A stretch of 57,183 nt of DNA from CAZICM01 sp964537685 (lineage in GTDB: Bacteria > Myxococcota_A > Polyangia > Polyangiales > Polyangiaceae): the NCBI GenBank assembly GCA_964537685.1, contig CAZICM010000060.1, positions 1 through 57,183 of the forward strand. The letters are read 5' to 3'. Both the position numbers and the translations under genes were made by a program. Positions 8,985-18,800 of the stretch are shown one piece after another (the stretch's first letter is position 1; each line of letters starts with the position of its first letter). The notes under the pieces are model-generated. The model was not told where the DNA came from. It worked only from the letters and a program-made list of their open reading frames with translations, and made no database searches.

Positions 8985-11216
8985 ATGCAGCGATGGGTGC
9001 CAAGCTTTAGGGTCGTTGGTTTGGTGATTTCTGGAGCTGCTGTGTACGGGGCTTGTTCCGCCGAAGAAGCGGCATTTATTCTCGAGGGCGGGCCTCATCC
9101 GGCGCCGATGGCGTCCATGCCTGTGACGGGCGGTTTTGGCGGGATGGGCGGTTATGCGGGAGCGGGTCCCACCGGCCCGATGGGTGGCTATGGCGGGATG
9201 GGCGGTTATGCGGGAGCAGGTCCCACCGGCCCGATGGGTGGCTATGGCGGGATGGGCGGTTATGCGGGCGCGGGTCCCACCGGCCCGATGGGTGGCTATG
9301 GCGGGATGGGCGGTCAAGGTGGGGATGGAGCGGGTGGAGGAGGTGGGGACGGGACAGGAGGAGCGATTCCTGTCTGTATGGATGGTCAACTCTGTGATGA
9401 TGGAAACAATTGTACCATCGACGGTATCTGTCAAAATGGAATGTGCCCGCCTGTGCAGAATGTGAATTGTCCCTTTATCCCATGCAAGACAGGCGTGTGT
9501 GTTCCGGGGCCTGGATGTCAGTATGCGCCGGCCTTTGAAGGCTTTTCCTGCGATGATGGCAAGGTCTGCACGGTCGGCGATACTTGCCAAAGCGGCACCT
9601 GTGCGGGCACCGTGAGCTGTGCTCCATCCACCAACCCATGCAAGGCCGCTCCTTATTGCGATGTGGGCAGCGGGCAATGCATGACGCCCAATGCGCCGAA
9701 TGGGACGCCCTGTGACGATAACAACGATTTGTGCACCAATCCTGGCACTTGCCAGAACGGTGTATGCGCTACCACGCCCGTTGTATGCAATGCAATCGAT
9801 AGTTGTCATCTGCCGGGCGTATGTAATCCGGTGAACGGCCAGTGCTCTACGCCAAACGCGCCCAATGGCACGGCTTGCGGAGGCGCCGCGACCGACTGCA
9901 CCGCGGCTGGGACGTGCAGCAATGGGATATGCTCGGCTGCTCCCAAGGCCGACGGCACCGTGTGCAGCGATAACAACAACTGCACGGCGGGCGATACCTG
10001 CGTGAATGGGCAATGCGTGCCCGGCGTGGTACCCACCTGCCTATCAAACAATCCATGCCAAGAGCCGGATGGTTTTTGTAATGCGATGACGGGCGCCTGC
10101 CAATTCATCAATAAATTAAATGGAAGCGCTTGTAGTGACGGCAATGCGTGTACGGAGCCGGATACCTGTCAGAACGGTGCTTGTACATCCGGGCTGGCTG
10201 TGACCTGTTCTCCTCCGATGAATCCCTGCCAAATATCGGCGTGTGATTTCATCAATGGCTGCACCACCACCAATAAACCGGCCGGTGTGCCCTGCGATAT
10301 GAGTGGGCAATGTGTAATGGGTGGGCAATGCGATGGGAATGGAAACTGCAATGGTGTGCTTCAAACCGGCGTGCCGTGCGATGACGGCAATCCCTGTACG
10401 ACAAGCTCGGAATGCCAAAGCGGCGTGTGCCAGCCGCTTATGGCCGTGGATTGTTCGCCGCAGAATGAATGCCAGTCCGCGGGCCAATGCAATACGCTGA
10501 CGGGCCAATGCGATTATGTGAACGCGGCGCCGGGCACGCTCTGCGAAGATGGCATGGCATGCACCACACCCGACACATGCGATGGCAATGGTCAATGCAT
10601 GAGTGGTCCGATGCCGAGCTGTGCGTCACCGACCGAATGCCAAGTATCCAATGACTGCAATCCTGCCACGGGCATGTGCGAGTCCAAGGACAAGCCTTCT
10701 GGAACGCCTTGCGGGATGGCTCCCGGCGCATGTTTTGAGAGCGGCCAATGCGAGGTTGGCATCTGCCTGGGGACGCCCAAGATGGCTGGCACCCCTTGCG
10801 ACGATGGCAATTCGTGTACTTTTCCCGATGAATGCGGGGATCTGCAGGTGGGCAACGGCGGTGTGTGTTTGAGCCAAACGGTGCTCGATGGATTGCCCTG
10901 CGGTACGAATGGCGTGTGCGTGGGTGGCGTTTGCACGGAAACGCCTACGAATCCAGCCGGCGGGCCGGATGGCGGCGCCGCGGGGGGCAATGGGCAGGGT
11001 GGAGCGGCTCCGGGCGCGGGAGGCGCGGGAGGCGTGGATGGAAAGCCGGCTCCGGTTACGGATACAAGGCTGCTCGGGGGAGGCTGTGCGCTGGGCGGAA
11101 AAGAAAATGAAAAATCAATCGAATGGATGGCTATTTTGATGGTAATGCTCGGCCTTGGCCGCCGTAACCGTAAGTCGATGAAATCAATTAAGGCGCACCC
11201 AGGACCAACTGCATAA
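8985..11216 (+). CDS. Cys-rich secreted repeat protein with MYXO-CTERM-like sorting tail
   Basis: This is a 743-residue secreted protein. The start at 8985 gives a compact signal sequence (MQRWVPSFRVVGLVISGAAV) ending in a lipobox-like YGAC (C24). Next comes a Gly/Met/Tyr-rich segment made of an exact 18-residue tandem repeat, then about 500 residues of Cys-rich units of the form CDDGxxCTxxDxCQxGxC, repeated roughly a dozen times, which should be held by disulfides. A second Gly-rich linker (about 660-690) leads to the tail: GGGCALGG, a hydrophobic stretch WMAILMVMLGLG, and the basic cluster RRNRK. That Gly-Cys motif, helix and Arg cluster match the MYXO-CTERM type of sorting signal used for surface anchoring in myxobacteria. 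The function is probably extracellular adhesion or scaffold (inference). Its 3' end overlaps the convergent lipoprotein gene by 29 bp. Confidence 0.82.
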   Translation: MQRWVPSFRVVGLVISGAAVYGACSAEEAAFILEGGPHPAPMASMPVTGGFGGMGGYAGAGPTGPMGGYGGMGGYAGAGPTGPMGGYGGMGGYAGAGPTGPMGGYGGMGGQGGDGAGGGGGDGTGGAIPVCMDGQLCDDGNNCTIDGICQNGMCPPVQNVNCPFIPCKTGVCVPGPGCQYAPAFEGFSCDDGKVCTVGDTCQSGTCAGTVSCAPSTNPCKAAPYCDVGSGQCMTPNAPNGTPCDDNNDLCTNPGTCQNGVCATTPVVCNAIDSCHLPGVCNPVNGQCSTPNAPNGTACGGAATDCTAAGTCSNGICSAAPKADGTVCSDNNNCTAGDTCVNGQCVPGVVPTCLSNNPCQEPDGFCNAMTGACQFINKLNGSACSDGNACTEPDTCQNGACTSGLAVTCSPPMNPCQISACDFINGCTTTNKPAGVPCDMSGQCVMGGQCDGNGNCNGVLQTGVPCDDGNPCTTSSECQSGVCQPLMAVDCSPQNECQSAGQCNTLTGQCDYVNAAPGTLCEDGMACTTPDTCDGNGQCMSGPMPSCASPTECQVSNDCNPATGMCESKDKPSGTPCGMAPGACFESGQCEVGICLGTPKMAGTPCDDGNSCTFPDECGDLQVGNGGVCLSQTVLDGLPCGTNGVCVGGVCTETPTNPAGGPDGGAAGGNGQGGAAPGAGGAGGVDGKPAPVTDTRLLGGGCALGGKENEKSIEWMAILMVMLGLGRRNRKSMKSIKAHPGPTA
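9138..9314 (+). repeat. 54-bp tandem repeat, three full copies plus a partial one
   Basis: Three near-perfect 54-base units occupy 9138-9191, 9192-9245 and 9246-9299, followed by the first 15 bases of a fourth. Each encodes the 18 residues GGMGGYAGAGPTGPMGGY within the Cys-rich secreted protein. The copies differ at very few bases, which points to recent expansion and likely length variation between strains. Confidence 0.95.
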
Positions 11217-13296
11217 CCATTCCATCGGCCACCTTATTTTTCCCTTCGGGATCGTTCACCGACAAATCGAGCGGCGAGCCCTCATTCAGCCAGAACACCA
11301 GCACTTCTTGATCGCTCCGCTTAAGCACCGCGATCTCGCTTGGGCTCCGCTGGCCCGTGGCAAGCACCTCGGGCATGGATGACGTGGTTGCGCCCCGTGA
11401 AAGCCTGTGCACCGTTCCATCACCCCAATTGGTCCAGTACACATATTTGTCGTCGAGTGCGATTCCATTGGGATAAGCCTGCCCGATGGCCAATTCAACC
11501 GTTTCGCCGACAAATTTTTGTGAATTCATCGGGTCGGTAGAGATTCGCGAGCGGTAAATCGCGCCCTCCTTTTCAAAGGTGGCGAAATACACCTCGGCGA
11601 TGCTGCCCTGGCCTGCGGCCATTGCGATGGCGCGCGGTGTGTCCTGGGTGGTGAAAATCTCGCTCCAATCGTTGGCGGGATTGGCTAAATCCACATGGCT
11701 GCACATCAGCGCTCCGGCTTGTAACATGGGCGTGCCTTCATTGGTCCAGCAGGCCACGTTATTAAGAATGGCAATACGATAGGGATGGCTCGTGGCTTTC
11801 TGATCGAGCGATGAAGCATTGGCAAGATCAGGTTTGCCATTGGTGCCGATCGTGGCCTTCGTAATGCTTCCTGTGGTGAAATCGGTCCACATGAGTGTCT
11901 TGCCCTCGGCCGCGATTCCTTCGGGCGCCATCGTGTTTAGGGAAACGGAATCCCATGTGGTTCCGCCCGACTCATTGAGTTCAACCCATTGGATTTGGCC
12001 GGGTTTGCTCTGATCGCCTGCCGCCAAGGTCCAATACAATCGATTTTCTGCAAAGGTAATATCCCGGCTGCTCAGTTGACTTTCTTCATGCAAGAGCGAA
12101 GGATCCAATACGGTATCGTTGAGTTCTGCGCTCATGCTCGCGTCTTCTGAAGGCTCGATCCGGGCGGAATGCACGGTTCCCGGGGCCGTTTGCACTGGAC
12201 CGCCGGAACCCTGGGCAAACAGTCCCGCGCTTCCCCAAAAAATAAATTCTTCTGTGAATTCGCTGCCCGGGTAAGACACCTTGGCGACGGCAATCGACGT
12301 TGGCCGATGCTGGCCGCTGGCCCGGGAAAGGGGAAACGAACCGCTGGGTAAATCGCCCAATCCGGCCGTGGACCAAGGGCCGCATGTGGGCACATTCAGC
12401 GCCTTTTGAGGGCATTGATTGGTGACAGGGGCTTCGGCGACGCCCCGGACGATATTGGAAAGCTCGTTGTTGCAAATGCCCTGAGCGACTTGAATTATGC
12501 CCTGATCCGCATCGAGAATTTTCCAGCCGGCTTCGTTGTCGGCGTCCAGCGCAACATAACAGCCGGTGCTGTTGCACATTCCTTTGTAATCGGTGAGCAC
12601 CGCGATATTGCTCGGCGAACTATCGGCAATCGGATGTCCTAAATTTACTTTGCATTTGCCTTCGTCATTCATATCGGCGAAGGCTTGATGCAGAACGGCA
12701 TTCTCCATGCACACGGCGACGCTCACACATTCGCCTTCGCCAAATACCTCGGGCTCGCTGTAGTCGGGCAATGCGGTTGAATCGATGGTATTGGGTACAC
12801 ATTCTCCGGCCACACAGCGTGTGCCTGGCATACAATCATTTTGCTTTCCAATTCGGTCGGCACAAAGAAATTGTACGGGCAGCGGCATGGTAACAATGCG
12901 ATCTGCGGGCACGGTGGTGACGATTTCATTGAGGATGCGCTGCCGGCCGTTGGCTCCGCCGCGTTTTCCGACGACTCTTACCGTCACGGGGGAGTTGGGA
13001 TTTTCCTCGGGCGCAAGAATCCCAATGGTAGCGGGAAGCTGAATTTTCTGAAGGCCGGGTTCGCCTAGATGCTCGTGCTCGGACAGATGGGCGAGCTGCT
13101 GATTGTTTTCTGCGATGGTGGTGAAGCCCGCCTGGCTCACTTCAATGCGGAGTGTGTCGATATCTTTGGGCATTTCCATATCGCTTTGCACAACGACGAC
13201 GATTTCGCCTGTTTGAGGCGTACAAGCCGAGGCCCACAGCGAACATTGAAGCAATGCCAACGCGAGAAAAGAACGGTGCACGGAATTGATTTTCAT
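11188..13296 (-). CDS. Lipoprotein with C-terminal NHL/six-bladed beta-propeller
   Basis: The protein has 702 residues. The longer open frame begins 32 codons upstream, but the ATG at 13296 is preferred because GGAGG lies 7 bases before it and a lipoprotein signal follows (LALALLQCSLWASAC, C25). The first ~170 residues look like a beta-sandwich domain. A Cys-rich middle (about 145-310; CMPGTRCVAGEC and others) should form disulfides. From about residue 340 on there are repeated blade-like words such as VYFATFEKEGAIYRS and KYVYWTNWGDGTVHRLSRG, typical of propeller proteins of the SMP-30/NHL/LDL-receptor YWTD kind found abundantly in myxobacteria. It is the third gene of the kinase/PEGA operon, 4 bases after the PEGA gene. 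Its 3' end overlaps the MYXO-CTERM gene by 29 bp. The binding partner is unknown. Confidence 0.78.
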   Translation of the reverse strand: MKINSVHRSFLALALLQCSLWASACTPQTGEIVVVVQSDMEMPKDIDTLRIEVSQAGFTTIAENNQQLAHLSEHEHLGEPGLQKIQLPATIGILAPEENPNSPVTVRVVGKRGGANGRQRILNEIVTTVPADRIVTMPLPVQFLCADRIGKQNDCMPGTRCVAGECVPNTIDSTALPDYSEPEVFGEGECVSVAVCMENAVLHQAFADMNDEGKCKVNLGHPIADSSPSNIAVLTDYKGMCNSTGCYVALDADNEAGWKILDADQGIIQVAQGICNNELSNIVRGVAEAPVTNQCPQKALNVPTCGPWSTAGLGDLPSGSFPLSRASGQHRPTSIAVAKVSYPGSEFTEEFIFWGSAGLFAQGSGGPVQTAPGTVHSARIEPSEDASMSAELNDTVLDPSLLHEESQLSSRDITFAENRLYWTLAAGDQSKPGQIQWVELNESGGTTWDSVSLNTMAPEGIAAEGKTLMWTDFTTGSITKATIGTNGKPDLANASSLDQKATSHPYRIAILNNVACWTNEGTPMLQAGALMCSHVDLANPANDWSEIFTTQDTPRAIAMAAGQGSIAEVYFATFEKEGAIYRSRISTDPMNSQKFVGETVELAIGQAYPNGIALDDKYVYWTNWGDGTVHRLSRGATTSSMPEVLATGQRSPSEIAVLKRSDQEVLVFWLNEGSPLDLSVNDPEGKNKVADGMVMQLVLGAP

Positions 13297-13300
13297 CAGA

Positions 13301-14308
13301 TTACCTCCAAGACTGCAATCGAACTTGGCCTGGCTGAATCGTTCCCACAATCGACTTATCCTCGGGCTGAAAGAGAAAAAACCCTCCCACAACCGCAGCC
13401 GTGACCATAAGCGCGCCGCCGCCGATCCAAAGCCATTTTGAATTATCTGGGGGCAGGGGATTGAGGCTTATCGAGAGGCGGCGGGTTTGATTGTCCTGAA
13501 GGACGACTTCGCTTTGATAGGTTTGCATGCCTGGGGCGCTGACTTTGAGCAGATGGCCGCCGCTTTTGACATAGCCCTCGAAGCGGCCGAGCCCGACCGA
13601 TTTTCCATCGAGATAAATGCGGTTGCCTTCGGCGCTTTCGATAACAAGCCGGCCGTGGTGAAACTCTTTTTCGAGCTGGATATCGCGGGTCATTTCGTCC
13701 CCGCCTGCCGCGGTGAGGGACTCGCTGAATTCTTTAAAGCCTTGTTTGGTGACACGGAGTTTTCTGGGGCCCACGTCGACGAGCACGGGCTCGGTCAAGG
13801 GGGATATGCCTATCTTTTCCCCATCGATAAAAATATCGGCGCCGTTTTCATTCACCTGGATTTTAAGGGGTGTAATAAAAGATTGAACGGCTTCGACAAT
13901 TTGAGCCGCGTCTTTTTTATCCTGTTCACTGAGCAGTGCACCACCATCGTTTAGCATCCTTTGGATGGTGCTTCGCATTCGGGTGTATTTTCGGAGCTCT
14001 TTTTGGCAAATGGCAACGTTCCATAAAATGCGCGGATCTTTTGAAAGCTCATAGGCTTTATCAAACTTAATCGCGGCATTTTCATAATCTTTTGCGCCGA
14101 TTAATATCTTTCCGGCTTCAAATTCGGCCTTGGCCATGCCTGTGAGCGTTTCGGACAAGGGTTTGGGCGCGTCCGGTGCGGAGGCAGCCGGGGGTTTTTG
14201 CGCGAGCGCATTGGGTTCAGCGTACAGAGAACCCGTGGCGAGTGCGCATACCGTACCAATAAAGAAGTGTTTTTTGGCAATATGATGTGTGTTCAATCGA
14301 TGGTACAT
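13301..14308 (-). CDS. TPR plus double PEGA-domain envelope protein with C-terminal membrane anchor
   Basis: This is a 335-residue protein. An N-terminal signal or anchor segment (about 14-37) precedes a TPR-like helical region (60-110: FEAGKILIGAKDYENAAIKFDKAY). Two PEGA-type beta domains follow: the first around 148-205 (ADIFIDGEKIGISPLTEPVLVDVGPRKLRVTKQGF), the second around 215-285 (GNRIYLDGKSVG and GGHLLKVSAPGMQ). A single transmembrane helix (about 293-312) lies near the C-terminus. PEGA domains are common in surface-associated proteins and often sit with Ser/Thr kinases in Myxococcota. The gene starts 4 bases after the kinase stop, and its own last codons (Trp-Arg, TGGAGG) supply the GGAGG ribosome-binding site for the next gene, so the three genes are very likely one transcript. 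Confidence 0.85.
   Translation of the reverse strand: MYHRLNTHHIAKKHFFIGTVCALATGSLYAEPNALAQKPPAASAPDAPKPLSETLTGMAKAEFEAGKILIGAKDYENAAIKFDKAYELSKDPRILWNVAICQKELRKYTRMRSTIQRMLNDGGALLSEQDKKDAAQIVEAVQSFITPLKIQVNENGADIFIDGEKIGISPLTEPVLVDVGPRKLRVTKQGFKEFSESLTAAGGDEMTRDIQLEKEFHHGRLVIESAEGNRIYLDGKSVGLGRFEGYVKSGGHLLKVSAPGMQTYQSEVVLQDNQTRRLSISLNPLPPDNSKWLWIGGGALMVTAAVVGGFFLFQPEDKSIVGTIQPGQVRLQSWR
13304..13308 (-). promoter_or_regulatory. Ribosome-binding site embedded in the end of the PEGA gene
   Basis: On the minus strand GGAGG spans the last codons of the TPR/PEGA gene, just before its TAA, and sits 7 bases from the ATG at 13296. It decides the start of the propeller lipoprotein and suggests that its translation is coupled to the upstream gene. 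Confidence 0.75.
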
Positions 14309-14312
14309 AGGA

Positions 14313-15806
14313 TCAATTCTTGAAGGTCATGTCGAGTGGATTGGTTTTTGTTGGCGTGGGCGTGGGAGGCGGAGGGTTGGGCGCTGTGGGTTTTTCAGCC
14401 GGCGCTTTTTCCGCAGGGGTTGTGGCAGTGGCGGCGGTGGTTTTGGGCTTGGACGTTTGGGGAGAGCTCGGGGCCGGAGGTTCGGGCGGAGCGGGTTTTT
14501 TTGTGTCAGCGCTGGATGTTTCAAGGGGTGTGACGACGACCGCCGTATCTGGAGGAGCCGCAATGGCGGATGGAGCCGCGCTTGAAGCGGCGACTTCATG
14601 GGATGGAGATGCAATGGCCGTGGTGGGCTGAGCGTCTTTTGAAGACAAATACCCGGCGAGCATCCACAGCAGTCCAGCGGCGATGGCCGCTCCCGAAAGC
14701 GCTGCGCCTATCAAGATGAAGGATTTGGATTCGGGCTTTGAGTGTCTGTCGTCGGCGTCTTTGGCTAGTGCGGTGGGGGAGCCTTTGCTGTCCGATTGAG
14801 ACGTGAAGGCCGAGATTTTAAGCGTGTCGTGCGCGCGGGTCGCCGATCGCGCGGCTTCTGTCGAGGCAAAGGGCACAAGGGCCTCGGCGAGCTTGGCGAT
14901 GTCAGAAAAACGCCGGGCCGGATCTTTTTCGAGGCAGCGCAGAATGACGCTTTCGAGTTTTGAAGGCAGATCGCGCCGTATCGACGAAGGTGGAACAGGC
15001 GCTTCGATGCTGACCTTCATCACCAGGTCTGGATACACCTCGGCATCAAAAGGAGGTTTGCCCGTGCAGAGTTCATAGAGAATGACGCCAAGAGACCAAA
15101 TATCGCTGCGCACATCGGCAAATCGGGCGCCTCGCATTTGTTCGGGCGACATATAGAGAGGCGAGCCAAATACGGCCGTTGTCTGGGTTAGTTTCATGCC
15201 CGTGCCGCCGTCTTTGTTCAGTCCTTCGTCTTTTGAGATTCCAAAGTCGAGCAATTTGATGGTGTTGCCGCCGTCGGGCCGTTTGGCCACAAAGAGATTG
15301 GCCGGTTTTAAATCGCGGTGGACGATGCCGGCTGCATGAGCCTCGGCCAGGGCTTCGCAGGCTTCCAGGATGTAATCGACGGCTTCGCGGTGGGGGAGAA
15401 CGCTCTTTTTTTGAAGGTGTTCGTCCAAATCGCAGCCTTCGAGAAACTCCATCACCATAAAAGGCGTGCCGTTGGGCATATCGCCCACGTCGAGCACCCG
15501 GGCGATATGTTCGTTTTTAAGCCGGGCCGCCGCTTGAGCTTCCCGTGAAAAGCGGCTGATCGTTTCGGGCAGCGCGGAAGGAAGCAGGAGCTTGATGGCC
15601 ACGCGCTGGTTGAGTTTGATGTGCGTCGCCTGAACGACGACGCCTACGCCGCCCCGCCCCAGCATTCGTTCGATGCGGTATTTGCCGGCGATGAGCCCAT
15701 CGGGGCCAAGCTGAACGCCGAGACTGGCGAGAAGGTCGTTTAGGGCGTCCCCCGAGGGAATGGGGGCCGGGGTCGTGGAAGGGGTCTGGGCATTGTCGTC
15801 CGCCAT
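14313..15806 (-). CDS. Hanks-type Ser/Thr protein kinase, membrane-anchored
   Basis: This 497-residue kinase carries every catalytic motif: Gly loop LGRGGVGVV (49-57), lysine in VAIKLL (K72), HRDLKPAN (163-170, catalytic D165), DFG (187-189), the activation-segment SPEQ (220-223) and SDIWSLG. A transmembrane helix lies at about 362-387. After it come ~110 residues rich in Ala, Pro, Thr and Lys with no clear fold, which would lie outside the cytoplasm. The frame is open 28 codons further upstream, but the ATG at 15806 (MADDNAQ) removes an implausible leader and leaves a divergent promoter region. It begins a tight three-gene operon with the TPR/PEGA protein and the propeller lipoprotein, and probably signals between envelope and cytoplasm. 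Confidence 0.93.
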   Translation of the reverse strand: MADDNAQTPSTTPAPIPSGDALNDLLASLGVQLGPDGLIAGKYRIERMLGRGGVGVVVQATHIKLNQRVAIKLLLPSALPETISRFSREAQAAARLKNEHIARVLDVGDMPNGTPFMVMEFLEGCDLDEHLQKKSVLPHREAVDYILEACEALAEAHAAGIVHRDLKPANLFVAKRPDGGNTIKLLDFGISKDEGLNKDGGTGMKLTQTTAVFGSPLYMSPEQMRGARFADVRSDIWSLGVILYELCTGKPPFDAEVYPDLVMKVSIEAPVPPSSIRRDLPSKLESVILRCLEKDPARRFSDIAKLAEALVPFASTEAARSATRAHDTLKISAFTSQSDSKGSPTALAKDADDRHSKPESKSFILIGAALSGAAIAAGLLWMLAGYLSSKDAQPTTAIASPSHEVAASSAAPSAIAAPPDTAVVVTPLETSSADTKKPAPPEPPAPSSPQTSKPKTTAATATTPAEKAPAEKPTAPNPPPPTPTPTKTNPLDMTFKN

Positions 15807-15869
15807 TGCGTTCTGGTTACGCACAATAGCCGATTCGGATCCGAGAAAGGCGGTGTAGCATCGCCCGCG
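15807..15869. promoter_or_regulatory. Divergent promoter region between kinase and giant TPR gene
   Basis: Only 63 bases separate the kinase start (15806, minus) from the GTG of the giant TPR gene (15870, plus). Both promoters must lie here or inside the opposite gene. I could not assign convincing -35/-10 boxes. Confidence 0.35.
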
Positions 15870-18800
15870 GTGGCAGGAAGCGACGATCAAAAAGGTAAAT
15901 CCATCGAGAGCGAACGCTTAAGCGCGGATGCGATCGAGATTGAAAGCGGTTGGGAAAGCATTCCGCCGCCTGAGCCCGTTCCGGGTGCCCAGGCAGCGCG
16001 GCTTCCCCGTGTGATTGTGCAAGCGCCGGCCGCGGCTCCATCGCCCGCCCGGACAGCTTCGCCCGCATCACCGGCCCCGCGGCCGCCTCCTATCAAGCCT
16101 CCCGCGGCCCCTACATTTTCGGCGCCGTCCTCCCATGCGCCCGCTGCTCCCGCTGCGGCGCCGCCTGCTCCATCCGCGCCCCCCGCACCGGCTTCTCCAC
16201 CGGCATCGCCCGCGCGTCCTCCGCTTCCCATTCCAGGCGGGCCGCGCCGAATGCCTTCATCTCCTGCGATTTCGTTCACACCTTCGCCGCGGGCACCTTC
16301 GCCTGCTGCGCCGCCTGCTCCACCGGCATCGCCCGCGCCTCCCGCCGCATCCGCGCCTCCAGCAACAGCGCCCGCGAAGAGCTCCACACCATCGATGCCA
16401 TCCCTATCGGCGCCCTTGCCCGATGCCGCCCCGCCACCCTTACCAGGTGAATTGCCTCCGCCGCCGGATGTGCTGGACGAACCTCTTCCGCCACCGCTCG
16501 CGCCTGCCATTGCCGATGAATTGCGGGCCCGCTCCGAGCGGCTTGTAAAGGGCGATCCCGTGGCATCGGCGCGCGCCTTGGTCGAGCTGGGCATCTATGA
16601 AGAGCGCATCAATTTCGATCGGAAGGCAGCGAGGCTTTGTTATCAGAACGCCCGTTCCCGCCTGCGTTCGCTAGAACCCGCGCTGATGCGCCTGCGAAGG
16701 CTGTGCAGTGGAAAAGCCGAGCTTGCGACGGCGCTGCCGATTATCGACGACGAACTTTTGGTGGCGCAGGGAGAAGTGCCCCGGGCCGATTTGCTGGCGG
16801 AGCGGGCGCGCATTTGCGATCTGCTTGGAAAGACAGCGGACAGCAAGGCTTCTTATGCTGAAGCGCTGAGGCTTGTGCCGATGCATCCCGCGTCGCTCCG
16901 CGGCCTGGAAACGGTGCTGCGCAAAGAGCACGCGCGCGGTTCGGCGAAGCCCGTGGCTACCGAGCTTGCGGTTCATCTCGAACGGCTTGCCGATGCCTAT
17001 GTGGGCAATGCCGAGCGCGGCGATGGAGACGCGCTTCTATCAGCGTGGATTCTTGTTGAGCGGGCTACGGTGGTCGATCGAAAGCTAAACGACACACCGC
17101 TTGCGCGATCGGCTTTGGAAAGAGCTGTTTCCTATGTGCCGCAGCCTGGCCCGGTGCGCGATGCGCTGACCCGGCATTTGGTGCATCACAACGCGCTGTT
17201 GGAGCTTGCGGACTCGCTGGGTATCGAGGCCGATCAAGAGGCCGATCACGACCGGGCCTCGCGTCTTCTGTACACGGCGGCGCGGCTTTTGGCAGACAAG
17301 CTCGACGAAACCCAGGACGCGATAAAAAGGCTGTCGCACGCGCAGACCCGGGCCCCTGGAACGACCAACACGGCGCAGAGGATTTTGTCGGAGCTGATTC
17401 GCCTGCTCGAGCTGACGAGCGATCACGAAGCGGCGGCGGACATGAGGCAGCGAAGGCTTGCGCTCTTGGTCGATACGGATGCGGTTGTGCACGAACATAT
17501 ACGGCTAAGCGAGCTCTACGATGCGCTGGGCAAGGCCGATCGATCGGCGGCCCATGCGGCCCGCGCGCTGGAGATCGATCCCGAGGCGCCTGGCATACGC
17601 GAAAAGCTGGATCGGGCGCTTCAGCGTCTAGGCCGCCATGAAGACAGGCTTCGGGCTTGGGCGGCCGTGGCAGATTCGGCGACGAGAGGGCCTCAAGTTC
17701 GCGTGGCTGCGCTATTGCGCGCGGCCGATATTGCTGAAAGGAATTTGCGCCGGCGCGAGGAAGCGATTGCGCTGTTGCGTTCGGCGTGGGCGATCGAGCC
17801 TGGCAACACGACAGTATTTGACACGCTGAGCGTGCTCTTATCGCCTGCGGCCCGCGATCCGGATTCCGATCCGCGGGGCGTGCGGGCGCGCATCGATTTG
17901 TACACCCAAGCCGCTCAAGCCACGACCGATCCCGCGAGGCGAATTGGGCTGCTCGAGAAGCTGGTGTCCATTTGGGAAGACGAGCTCTACCAGCCCGTGC
18001 GCGCCATTGACGAAATCGAAAAGATTTTGGCCATCGATCCCTCGAGGCGCACCGCCATCTTGGCCCTTCAGCGAAATGCGGCCCGGGCCAACGATTCGCA
18101 TCGCCTTGCGCGGGCGCTTCAGGCCGAGGCCGATCTCACCCAAGATCGCGTACTTCAGCGCAAGCTTCTGCTTCAGGCCGCCGATGTGGTTTCCACCCGC
18201 TTGGGCGATCGCGACAGGGCGCTTTTTCTCGTCGATCGCGCGCTTTCGGTCGATCCCAGCGATGTCGAAGCGCTCCGGACCCGGCAGCGCATCGATGAGC
18301 GCATGGGCCGCCATGAAGAAGCCCGCAAATCGCTCGTCCGGCTGATCTCGTGCGAAGAAAAAACCGGCAACCCCTTCCCGCTGTGGCTAGAGCTCGCCGT
18401 ACTGGATGAACAGCGCCTCAAGCGTCCCCGCGATGCCGTTGAAGCCTATCGCCAAGCCGCCCGCCACCGCGCCGCCCATCCTCTGCCCAGGGCCGAAATC
18501 GCCCGCTTGCTAAGGGAAATCGGAGACTACGCCAAGCTGGTCGAAGCGCTGATGGGGCTCGCCGCGAACGCCACCGATGCCAATGACTACGCGCGCCTTC
18601 TCTTTGAAGCGGCCGAGATTCAAGAGATCAAGCTGGGCAACGACGACGCCGCGCTCACGACGCTCACCCAAGCCGATGCGCACCTTCCCGCCGAACGCCA
18701 CGATCCAGCCATTTTAGAGGCGCTGGAGCGTATCTATGTCCGGCGATCGGCCAATGCCGAACTCGCCGCGCTCTACACCCGCTGGCTCGAACGCACACCA

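Noticed and set aside
8736..10013. 425-residue minus-strand frame opposite the Cys-rich gene
   Set aside because: Its HPAIATHRAGGT-type repeats are the antisense of the 54-bp repeat; it has no start context and no recognisable domain.
15887..16594. 235-residue Gly/Ala-rich minus-strand frame
   Set aside because: Antisense of the Pro/Ala-rich N-terminus of the giant TPR protein.
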